Made by a program: the position numbers and the translations under genes. Below, in pieces: positions 36,024 through 44,997 of a stretch of DNA of 64,000 nucleotides (its first letter is position 1; each line of letters starts with the position of its first letter). A model generated the notes under the pieces. It saw nothing but the letters and a program-made list of their open reading frames with translations. It was not told where the DNA came from and did no database searches. Source of the DNA: JAWLBM01 sp041687675. Lineage in GTDB: Bacteria; Pseudomonadota; Alphaproteobacteria; Rhizobiales; Pleomorphomonadaceae. The stretch lies in assembly GCA_041687675.1 (NCBI GenBank), contig JAWLBM010000002.1, forward strand, positions 62,001-126,000, given 5' to 3'.

Positions 36024-37430
36024 ATGACCCAAATCTCCCCCATCCAAATCGTCGGCGGCGGCCTCGCCGGCTCCGAGGCCGCCTTCCAGATCGCCGAGGC
36101 CGGCGTGCCCGTGGTGCTCCACGAGATGCGCCCGGAGCGGCCGACAGACGCCCACAAGACCGACAAGCTCGCGGAACTCGTCTGTTCCAACTCCTTCCGC
36201 TCCGACGACGCGATGAACAACGCGGTCGGGCTCCTGCACGAGGAGATGCGCCGCGTAGGCTCGCTGATCATGGCCTCCGCCGACCGCAACCAAGTCCCCG
36301 CCGGCGGCGCGCTCGCCGTCGACCGCGAGGGATTCGCCGAGTCGGTGACCGCCGCGCTCGAGGCCCACCCGCTGGTCGAAATCGACCGCCGCGAGGTGGC
36401 AGGGCTTCCCCCCGCGGACTGGGACAGCGTCATCGTCGCCACCGGCCCGCTCACCTCGCCGGCCCTCGCCGAGGCGATCCGCGAACTCACCGGCCGCGAC
36501 TCGCTCGCCTTCTTCGACGCCATCGCCCCGATCGTGCACTTCGATACGATCGACATGGGCACGGCCTGGTTCCAGTCGCGATACGACAAGGCGGGGCCGG
36601 GCGGCACGGGCGCGGACTACATCAACTGCCCGCTCGACCGCGACCAGTACGAGGCGTTCATCGACGCCCTGCTCGCCGGCGAGAAGACCACCTTCAAGGA
36701 CTTCGAGGCAACGCCCTACTTCGACGGCTGCCTGCCGATCGAGGTGATGGCCGAGCGGGGCCGCGAGACCCTGCGCCACGGGCCGATGAAGCCGGTCGGG
36801 CTCACCAACCCGCACCGGCCGGACGAGAAGCCCTACGCGGTGGTGCAGCTGCGCCAGGACAACGCCCTCGGCACGCTCTACAACATGGTCGGCTTCCAGA
36901 CGAAGCTGAGGCATGCCGAGCAGGTCCGCGTGTTCCGGATGATCCCGGGCCTCGAGGAGGCTCAGTTCGCCCGCCTCGGCGGGCTGCACCGCAACACCTA
37001 TCTCGACAGCCCCCGCCTCCTCGACCGCACGCTCCGCCTCAGGGCGATGCCGCGGCTGCGCTTCGCGGGCCAGGTCACCGGCTGCGAGGGCTATGTGGAA
37101 TCGGCGGCCATCGGCCTGCTCGCCGGGCGATTCGCCGCCGCGGGGCGGCTTGGCCGCGAGCCCTCGCCGCCGCCGCCGACCACCGCCTTCGGCGCCCTGC
37201 TCGGCCACATCACCGGCGGGCACCTCACCGTCGAGGGCGAGGGGCCGCGCTCCTTCCAGCCGATGAACGTCAACTTCGGCCTGTTCCCGGAGGTGGAGGT
37301 TCCCCGCGAGCCGGGCAAGCGGCTGCGCGGCAACGAGAAGTCGGTCGCCCGCAAGCGGGCCATGGCGGCCCGGGCGCTCGCCGACGTCGACGCCTGGCTC
37401 GGCCGGTCGGGGCAAGCCTCGGCGGCCTGA
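36024..37430 (+). CDS. trmFO: methylenetetrahydrofolate-tRNA-(uracil-5-)-methyltransferase TrmFO
   Basis: Folate- and FAD-dependent enzyme that makes T54 in tRNA in bacteria lacking TrmA. The 468-residue protein has FAD-binding IQIVGGGLAGSEAAFQIAEA at the N-terminus, then HEMRP, the TDKLAELVCSNSF segment with the catalytic Cys, and a C-terminal GHITGGH...FQPMNVNFGLFP block; all typical of the Gid family. The ATG at 36024 is the usual start; an upstream TTG at 35988 has no support. It reads away from the cuckoo array and is convergent with the MFS gene, 5 bp apart. Confidence 0.96.
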   Translation: MTQISPIQIVGGGLAGSEAAFQIAEAGVPVVLHEMRPERPTDAHKTDKLAELVCSNSFRSDDAMNNAVGLLHEEMRRVGSLIMASADRNQVPAGGALAVDREGFAESVTAALEAHPLVEIDRREVAGLPPADWDSVIVATGPLTSPALAEAIRELTGRDSLAFFDAIAPIVHFDTIDMGTAWFQSRYDKAGPGGTGADYINCPLDRDQYEAFIDALLAGEKTTFKDFEATPYFDGCLPIEVMAERGRETLRHGPMKPVGLTNPHRPDEKPYAVVQLRQDNALGTLYNMVGFQTKLRHAEQVRVFRMIPGLEEAQFARLGGLHRNTYLDSPRLLDRTLRLRAMPRLRFAGQVTGCEGYVESAAIGLLAGRFAAAGRLGREPSPPPPTTAFGALLGHITGGHLTVEGEGPRSFQPMNVNFGLFPEVEVPREPGKRLRGNEKSVARKRAMAARALADVDAWLGRSGQASAA

Positions 37431-37435
37431 GCGCC

Positions 37436-38776
37436 TCACTCGGCGGCGGCCGCCGCCTCGATCCGCGCCCGCAGCGCCGCCTGCTCGGCGGCGCCGATGG
37501 GGAAGTTCCACATCAGCGCGATCGCGGCGAGCTTCATCGCCACCGGAACCGCGGCGTAGAGCAGCGACAGCGTGACGAGCGCCGTCTCCGTCTGCGGGCC
37601 ACCCTCCGCCTGGAAGCCGACGAGGTCGAGCACCGGGAAGGCGACGCCGACGGCGAGCGCCAGCGCGAGCTTGGTGCCGAGCCCCCAGGCCGCGACATAG
37701 GTGCCCGTGCGCTGCTCGCCGCTCGAGGCGGTATCGACGTCGATCACGTCCGCCTGGATCGCCGACGGCAGCACCAGGTCCGCGCCGAGGGCGAGGCCGG
37801 TGAGAACCGATACGACGAGGAACGGGGCGACATCCCCGGCCCCGAGCAGCGGCACCATGGCGAACACGGCAGAGGCGCCGATCATCGCCCAGCACCAGGT
37901 GCGATGCTTGCCGAAGCGCTTCGACAGCCAGAGCGAAACAGGCACGCCAGCGACCCCGGACAGGAAGTAGACGAACAGGATGATTCCCGCCCAGTCAGGG
38001 GCTTGCAGCCGTTCGTTGACGTAGAACAGGAACAGCGTCGCCGGCAGGCCGTTGGCGAAGCCGTTGAGCACGAAGGCGACGAACAGGCGCAGGAACGGCC
38101 GGTTGCGGGCCATGTTGCGCAGGCCCTCGCCGAGGTTCAGCTCCGCCCGGCTCCGGTTCGCCGGTTCCGGCACCAGGAACACCGCGGCGAGCGCGGTCGC
38201 AGGCAGCAGAACGGCGACGAAGATCGCCAGCGCATAAAGGCCCGGGCCGTTGTCCGCCGCCCCCAGGGCGATGGCGACGGCGGGGGTCGCCGTCGCCGCG
38301 AGGGTCCCGACCACCACCATCGATTCGCGGGCGGCGGCGACGCGGCTGCGCCCCTCATAGTCGGTGGCGAGTTCCGCGCCCCAGGCCCAGTAGGGCACCA
38401 GCGCCGCCGTGGTGCCGAGCGAGAGCAGCGCGCCGAAGCCGGTGAGCCACCAGAAGCCCGCGCCGTCCGGCGGCACGAACAGCATCCACACGGCGACCAC
38501 CACGATCGGCACCGCCGCGAGAAACCAGGACCGCCGCCGCCCGAGGCGGGGCCGGACCCGGTCGGCGAGGACGCCGATCAGCGGATCGTTCACCGCATCG
38601 AACAGCCGAACGAGGAGAAGCGCCTGCCCGACGGCCGCCAGCGGCACCCCGAGGCTCGCCGCCCAGTAGGTCGGCAACACCACGTAGAGCGGCAGCGTCA
38701 GCACCGCCAGCGGCAGGGCCGGCGCGGCATAGGCGGCGAGGACGAGGAGCGGCACGGAAGCCTGCGGGCGGTTCAT
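37436..38776 (-). CDS. MFS transporter, glycoside-pentoside-hexuronide (GPH/MelB) family
   Basis: A 446-residue, about twelve-helix cation:sugar symporter. Family pattern: AVGQALLLVRLFDAVNDPLIG followed by DRVRPRLGRRRSWFL, the MelB-type cation-site and loop 2-3 motif. The substrate could be a sugar or glycoside; no sugar enzyme lies beside it. ATG at 38776 begins just before the first helix; longer starts (GTG 38830) lack a binding site. It lies 81 nt downstream of ntrC on the same strand, where rhizobia normally have ntrY, so it may be read through from the ntr operon. Confidence 0.87.
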   Translation of the reverse strand: MNRPQASVPLLVLAAYAAPALPLAVLTLPLYVVLPTYWAASLGVPLAAVGQALLLVRLFDAVNDPLIGVLADRVRPRLGRRRSWFLAAVPIVVVAVWMLFVPPDGAGFWWLTGFGALLSLGTTAALVPYWAWGAELATDYEGRSRVAAARESMVVVGTLAATATPAVAIALGAADNGPGLYALAIFVAVLLPATALAAVFLVPEPANRSRAELNLGEGLRNMARNRPFLRLFVAFVLNGFANGLPATLFLFYVNERLQAPDWAGIILFVYFLSGVAGVPVSLWLSKRFGKHRTWCWAMIGASAVFAMVPLLGAGDVAPFLVVSVLTGLALGADLVLPSAIQADVIDVDTASSGEQRTGTYVAAWGLGTKLALALAVGVAFPVLDLVGFQAEGGPQTETALVTLSLLYAAVPVAMKLAAIALMWNFPIGAAEQAALRARIEAAAAAE

Positions 38777-38857
38777 GGGACTGATACGCGCCGGCCGCCC
38801 GGCAGGATCATCCCGGGCCAGACGCACCACGGAGGGACCCTGGACCCGGCGCCGCCC

Positions 38858-40300
<1,443 letters not shown>

Positions 40301-40313
40301 CGTGTCTGTCCCT

Positions 40314-41441
40314 CTAGTCCGCTGGATCGGTGAAGGCGGGGAGAAGCGCGCGGAACACGGTGCGGCGCGGCTGGCTGTCGCACTCGATGACGCCGCCGTG
40401 GTCGCCGATGATCTTGGCGACGAGGGCGAGGCCGAGGCCGGTCCCATTGGTCTTGGTCGTCACGAAGGGATCGAACATGTGCGCCTGGATCTCGGCCGGG
40501 ACGCCCGGACCGTTGTCGCGCACGCAGAACTCGAGCGGCAGGCTGACCCGCTTGGAGGTACCCGGCACCGAGAGCCGGACGCCCGGGCGGAAGGCGGTCG
40601 ACAGCACGATCTCGGCGTCCGGCGTGTCGACGAGCGCCTCGGCGGCGTTCTTGACGAGGTTCAGGAACACCTGGACGAGCTGGTCGCGGTTGCCGAAGAC
40701 CGGCGGGAGCGAGGGATCGTACTCCTCGGTTATCCGGATCTCGCGGGCAAAGCCCGTCTGTGCCAGGCGGCGGACGTGCTCCAGCACCGCGTGGATGTTG
40801 ACCGGCTCGCGCTCGATCGGCCGGTCGTCGGAGAAGACCTCCATCCGGTCGACCAGCTTGACGATCCGGTCCGCCTCGTCGGTGATGAGCCGGGTCAGCG
40901 CCCGGTCGGCGTCGTCGACCGACTGCTCGAGGAGTTGCGCGGCGCCGCGGATGCCCGACAGCGGGTTCTTGATCTCGTGGGCGAGCATGGCGGCGAGGCC
41001 CGTCACCGAGCGGGCGGCGCCGCGATGGGTCAGCTGGCGGTCCATCTTGTCCGCCATGGTGCGCTCCTGGAGCATCACCACCACCTCGCCGGGGCGCTCG
41101 GCCGCGGGGGTCGCGTAGATGTCGACGATGCGCTCGCCGCCGATGCGGGGGGTGCCGATGTCGACCCGGTACTCGTTGACGCTGGAGCCCGCCTCGCGGA
41201 CCTGGTCGACCAGCGCCACCAGCGGGCTGCCGAACGGCACGAAATGCGGCAGGGCATGGCGGGCGAGCACGGTCGCGCTCGCCTGGAAGAAGGCCTGCGC
41301 GGCGTCGTTGGCGCCGCGGATCCGGCCGTCGGCGCCGACCAGGATGACCGGATGCGGCAGGGCGTTGAGGATGGAGACCTCCCTGTCGGGTTCGGGGGAG
41401 AGGCCGGCCGCGCCGCGGCCCTCGAGGTTCGGCCGGCTCAT
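40314..41441 (-). CDS. ntrB: nitrogen regulation sensor histidine kinase NtrB
   Basis: Cytosolic kinase/phosphatase partner of NtrC, controlled by PII. The 375-residue protein has an N-terminal PAS domain (ILNALPHPVILVGADGRIRG), the H-box AMLAHEIKNPLSGIRG with His155, an N-box FLNLVKNAAEAL, and G-boxes VRDNGPGVP and GTGLGLALV. There are no membrane helices. Its ATG overlaps the dusB stop by four bases (ATGA), so the operon is dusB-ntrB-ntrC, as in other rhizobia. Confidence 0.95.
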   Translation of the reverse strand: MSRPNLEGRGAAGLSPEPDREVSILNALPHPVILVGADGRIRGANDAAQAFFQASATVLARHALPHFVPFGSPLVALVDQVREAGSSVNEYRVDIGTPRIGGERIVDIYATPAAERPGEVVVMLQERTMADKMDRQLTHRGAARSVTGLAAMLAHEIKNPLSGIRGAAQLLEQSVDDADRALTRLITDEADRIVKLVDRMEVFSDDRPIEREPVNIHAVLEHVRRLAQTGFAREIRITEEYDPSLPPVFGNRDQLVQVFLNLVKNAAEALVDTPDAEIVLSTAFRPGVRLSVPGTSKRVSLPLEFCVRDNGPGVPAEIQAHMFDPFVTTKTNGTGLGLALVAKIIGDHGGVIECDSQPRRTVFRALLPAFTDPAD

Positions 41442-42505
41442 GCGGCGCGCCTTGCGGGCCGGGCGGGATCGGCGGCGTCGGCGAACCAGCGCCGGATGTC
41501 GGCGACCACCTCGCGCGGGGACTCGGAGCGGAAGATCCGCGCCTTGAGCGCGGCCGCCGCCGCGTCGGCGCGCGGCACGAGGTCGAAGCTCCAGCCGATG
41601 TGCTTGCGGGCGATCCGCACGCCGAGGGCCGGCCCGTAGAGCGAGACGACGCCTTCGTAGTGCTCGACGAGCGTCTCGGCGATCTCCGCCGCCGGGGGCT
41701 CCTCCATCTCTCCGCCGGACGCGAGGGCCGCGGCGATCCGGCCGGGCGCCCACGGCCGCCCGTAGGCGCCGCGGCCGACCATCACGGCGTCGGCGCCCGA
41801 GGCGGCGAGCGCTGCCCGGGCGTCCGCCGCCGAGGCGATGTCGCCGTTGACCACCACCGGGATGGAGACGGCCTGCTTGACCGCCCTCACCTTCGCCCAG
41901 TCGGCGGAACCCTTGTAGAACTGGCAGCGCGTCCGGCCGTGCACGGTGACCATGCGGACGCCGGCCGCCTCGGCCAGGCGGGCAAGCTCCGGCGCGTTGA
42001 TCGTGCGGTCGTCCCAGCCGAGCCGCATCTTCAGCGTCACCGGCACCGCGACGGCGCCGACGACGGCCTCCACCAGCGTCAGGGCGTGGTCGAGGTCGCG
42101 CATCAGCGCGGACCCCGAATAGCCGGTGGTGACCCGCTTCGCCGGGCAGCCCATGTTGATGTCGACCACCGCCGCGCCGGCGGCCTCGGCGCGGCGCGCG
42201 CCCTCGGCCATCCACTTCGCCTCGCGGCCGGCGATCTGGACCACATGGGTGCCGATCCCCGCCCCCTCGGCCCGCATCACCGTCTCCGGGTCGCCGTCGA
42301 GCAGGGTCTCGCAGGCGACCATCTCGGAGACGACAAGGCCCGCGCCGTGGGCCTCGGCGAGGCGACGGAAGGCGAGGTCGGAGACGCCGGACATCGGTGC
42401 GAGGAAGACCCGGTTGGCGGTGCGGACCGGGCCGATGGCGAGGCCGCCGGATGGCTCCGCCTCGCCCTCCGCTCCGTTCGCCTCTCCGGCAGATTGTTTG
42501 CACAT
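41438..42505 (-). CDS. dusB: tRNA dihydrouridine synthase DusB (NifR3)
   Basis: FMN/NADPH enzyme reducing uridines in the tRNA D-loop. The 355-residue protein has the barrel start FLAPMSGVSDLAFRRLAEAH, the catalytic Cys in NMGCPAKRVTTGYSGSALM, the phosphate loop VVVNGDIASAADA and GRGAYGRPW. The first 20 residues are a poorly conserved extension. First gene of the ntr operon; 162 bp of AT-richer DNA separate it from divergent ispDF and hold both promoters. Confidence 0.95.
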   Translation of the reverse strand: MCKQSAGEANGAEGEAEPSGGLAIGPVRTANRVFLAPMSGVSDLAFRRLAEAHGAGLVVSEMVACETLLDGDPETVMRAEGAGIGTHVVQIAGREAKWMAEGARRAEAAGAAVVDINMGCPAKRVTTGYSGSALMRDLDHALTLVEAVVGAVAVPVTLKMRLGWDDRTINAPELARLAEAAGVRMVTVHGRTRCQFYKGSADWAKVRAVKQAVSIPVVVNGDIASAADARAALAASGADAVMVGRGAYGRPWAPGRIAAALASGGEMEEPPAAEIAETLVEHYEGVVSLYGPALGVRIARKHIGWSFDLVPRADAAAAALKARIFRSESPREVVADIRRWFADAADPARPARRAA

Positions 42506-42667
42506 CAGTTGGGCACCTGAACCTTATGCTCACATTTTACGCATGCCATACGACGGCGCAAGAGCCGTTGCAAGCCTTCTTGCGCCTCAAGGTGCGGACG
42601 GATACTCCACGACGACGACAGCCGCGACACCGGCGCGGGCCATATCGACCAGGACGCAACGGAGCCG
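42506..42667. promoter_or_regulatory. divergent promoter region dusB-ntrBC / ispDF
   Basis: The 162-bp gap has an AT-richer block at about 42515-42550 near dusB. I saw no confident NtrC or sigma-54 site (GG-N10-GC with TGCA was not matched) and no clear -35/-10 pair. Confidence 0.35.
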
Positions 42668-43936
42668 ATGCCAGAGCGAGCCCCCTCCTCCGCCGGGTCC
42701 GACCCGGCCGCGGCGCACCGCGTCGCCGTCGTGCTGGTCGCCGGCGGGCGCGGCACCCGGGCGCGCCGGGCGGGAGATGCCGCCGGATTGCCGAAACAAT
42801 ACCTGCCGCTCGCCGGCCGCGCGATCCTCGCCCGCACCATCGAGGCCTTCCTCGCCCACGAGCGGGTCGGCGCGATCGTCACCGCCATCCACCCGGACGA
42901 CGCCGCGCTCGACGAGGCGGCGGTCGCCGAGGTGCGCGGCGACGTCTCGCGCCTGCGACCGGCGGTCGCGGGCGGCGCCGACCGGCAGGCGAGCGTGCGC
43001 GCCGGCCTCGAGGCGCTGGCCGGCGAGACCCCGGACGTGGTGCTGATCCACGACGCCGTCCGCCCCTTCGTGAGCCTCGCCACCATCTCCGCCGCGATCG
43101 AGGCGCTCGCCCGCGAGGACGCGGTGGTGGTGGGCGTGCCGGTGGTCGACAGCGTCAAGCGCACCGACGGAAGCGGCGCGGTGGTGGAGATCGTTCCGCG
43201 CGACGGGCTCTGGCGGGCGGCGACCCCGCAGGGCTTTCGTTTCGCAGCGATCCTGGACGCCCACCGCAGGGCCGCCGAGGCGGGCCACCGCGGGCTCACC
43301 GACGACGGCGCCGTCGCCAGCCTCGCCGGCCTCACCGTCCGCATGATCCCGACCGAGGACACCAACGTGAAGCTCACCACCCCGGAGGACATCGCCGCCG
43401 CCGAGGCGCGGCTCGCCGCCGCCGAGATGCTGCGCCTGCCGGACGTGCGCACCGGCATGGGCTACGACGTGCACGCGCTGGAGCCAGGCGACGCGGTCGT
43501 CCTGTGCGGCGTGCCCATCCCGCACACCCAAAGGCTCAAGGGCCACTCCGACGCCGACGTCGCCCTGCACGCTTTGACCGACGCCATCCTCGGCGCCATC
43601 GGCGACGGCGACATCGGCCAGCACTTCCCGCCCTCCGACGACCGCTGGCGCGGCGCGCCGTCCCGCATCTTCCTGGCCGACGCCGTGCGGCGGGTTCATG
43701 AGCGCGGCGGCATGGTCGCCCAGGTGGACGTGACGCTGATCGCCGAGGCGCCGAAGGTCGGGCCGCACCGCGACGCGATGCGGGCGAACCTCGCCGGGAT
43801 CTGCGGCGTCGCCCTCGACCGGGTCGGCGTCAAGGCCACCACCAACGAGGGGCTCGGCTTCGCCGGCCGCCGCGAGGGCATCGCCGCGCTGGCGGTCGCC
43901 ACCGTCCGCCTGCCGCTGCCCGGGGCCGACGGATGA
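42668..43936 (+). CDS. ispDF: bifunctional IspD/IspF enzyme of the MEP isoprenoid pathway
   Basis: Fused 2-C-methyl-D-erythritol 4-phosphate cytidylyltransferase and 2,4-cyclodiphosphate synthase, 422 residues. IspD (about 18-250) has VLVAGGRGTRARRAGDAAGL and KQYLPLAGR with later VLIHDAVRPFV; IspF (about 260-422) has GMGYDVHAL, KGHSDADVALHALTDAILGA and the ATTNEGLGFAGRREGIAA C-terminus. Metal-binding Asp and His of IspF are present. The fusion is common in alphaproteobacteria. Its stop overlaps the start of the CinA-GNAT gene (ATGA). Confidence 0.96.
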   Translation: MPERAPSSAGSDPAAAHRVAVVLVAGGRGTRARRAGDAAGLPKQYLPLAGRAILARTIEAFLAHERVGAIVTAIHPDDAALDEAAVAEVRGDVSRLRPAVAGGADRQASVRAGLEALAGETPDVVLIHDAVRPFVSLATISAAIEALAREDAVVVGVPVVDSVKRTDGSGAVVEIVPRDGLWRAATPQGFRFAAILDAHRRAAEAGHRGLTDDGAVASLAGLTVRMIPTEDTNVKLTTPEDIAAAEARLAAAEMLRLPDVRTGMGYDVHALEPGDAVVLCGVPIPHTQRLKGHSDADVALHALTDAILGAIGDGDIGQHFPPSDDRWRGAPSRIFLADAVRRVHERGGMVAQVDVTLIAEAPKVGPHRDAMRANLAGICGVALDRVGVKATTNEGLGFAGRREGIAALAVATVRLPLPGADG

Positions 43937-44952
43937 GCACCGGGATCGCCGCCCTGGAGCCCCGCGCGGCCGCGCTGGTCGCCCGCATGAAGGCGGCGGG
44001 GCTGACGCTGGCGACGGCCGAATCCTGCACCGGCGGCCTGATCGCCGGGCTGGTGACCGAAGTCCCCGGCTCCTCCGCTGTGCTCGACCGCGGCTTCGTC
44101 ACCTATTCCAACGCGGCGAAGACCGATCTCCTCGGCGTGCCCGCGGAACTGATCGAAACATATGGCGCGGTCAGTGAGGCGGTCGCCCGGGCGATGGCCG
44201 AGGGCGCCCTCGCCCGCTCGGGCGCCGATCTCGCCGTGGCCGTCACCGGCATCGCCGGCCCGGGCGGCGGATCGGCGGCAAAGCCCGTCGGCCTCGTCCA
44301 TCTCGCCGTCGCCGTCCGGGGGCGTCCGACCCGTTCTCGGGAGTGCCGGTTCGGCGACATCGGCCGCGGGCCGGTGCGGGCAGCGACCGTCAAGGCGGCG
44401 CTGGCGATGGTCGAGGAGGCTCTGGACCCTGTCGCGGCGGCCGCGACCGTCCGGGCCGCGCACGCCGGCGACCTCGCCGGTCTCGCAGCGGTCGAGCGCT
44501 CGGCCGCGAGCCTGTTCCGGGGAACCCATCTGGACGCGGCGGCGGACGGCGAGACCCTCCCGGGGGATGTGCTCCAAGGCTGCCTGGACGCCGGTTATCT
44601 CTGGGTGGCCGAGGAGCGGGACGGCATCGTCGGCTTCCTCGCGGCGGAAGCGGTCGGATCCGGTCTCCATGTGCTCGAGGTGTCGGTGGCCCGCGCAGCC
44701 CAGGGCCGCGGCGTCGGCCGGGCCCTCGTCGATGCTGCCCTGGCCCGGGCGCGGACGGAGGGACGGTCGGCCGTCACTCTGGTCACCGACCGAACCCTGC
44801 CCTGGAATGCGCCCTTCTACAGCCGCCTCGGATTCGAAGTGCTGGAACCGCCCCTCGATCCCCACCTCGCCGCTCGCATCGAGGCCGGCCGCGAGCACGG
44901 CTTCGACCCCGGGCGGCGCTGCGCGATGCGGCTCGCCCTGACGGGGCTGTGA
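43933..44952 (+). CDS. CinA C-terminal (PncC) domain fused to a GNAT acetyltransferase
   Basis: A 339-residue fusion. About residues 1-160 are the nicotinamide-nucleotide amidohydrolase PncC (CinA C-terminal) domain: TLATAESCTGGLIAGLVTEV, GFVTYSNAAKTDLLGV, VTGIAGPGGGSAAKPVGLVH. It deamidates NMN to nicotinate mononucleotide in the NAD cycle. Residues about 172-339 are a GNAT domain with acetyl-CoA loop VARAAQGRGVGRALVDAALA and WNAPFYSRLGFEV near the end. Stand-alone PncC follows ispDF in many rhizobia, so the GNAT part is the unusual addition. The join is in one uninterrupted frame. Overlap with ispDF by four bases suggests coupling. Acetyl acceptor unknown. Confidence 0.87.
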   Translation: MSTGIAALEPRAAALVARMKAAGLTLATAESCTGGLIAGLVTEVPGSSAVLDRGFVTYSNAAKTDLLGVPAELIETYGAVSEAVARAMAEGALARSGADLAVAVTGIAGPGGGSAAKPVGLVHLAVAVRGRPTRSRECRFGDIGRGPVRAATVKAALAMVEEALDPVAAAATVRAAHAGDLAGLAAVERSAASLFRGTHLDAAADGETLPGDVLQGCLDAGYLWVAEERDGIVGFLAAEAVGSGLHVLEVSVARAAQGRGVGRALVDAALARARTEGRSAVTLVTDRTLPWNAPFYSRLGFEVLEPPLDPHLAARIEAGREHGFDPGRRCAMRLALTGL

Positions 44953-44954
44953 CC

Positions 44955-44988
44955 GCGGCATCGGGGGGAACGTTCCGCCCGATGCCGC
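44955..44988. terminator. bidirectional terminator between cinA-GNAT and gyrA
   Basis: GCGGCATCGGG (44955-44965) pairs with CCCGATGCCGC (44978-44988), with a nested GGAACGTTCC (44967-44976). The structure fills the 45-bp gap between two convergent stops. No T-run is present on either strand. Confidence 0.6.
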
Positions 44989-44997
44989 CGCCGACCG

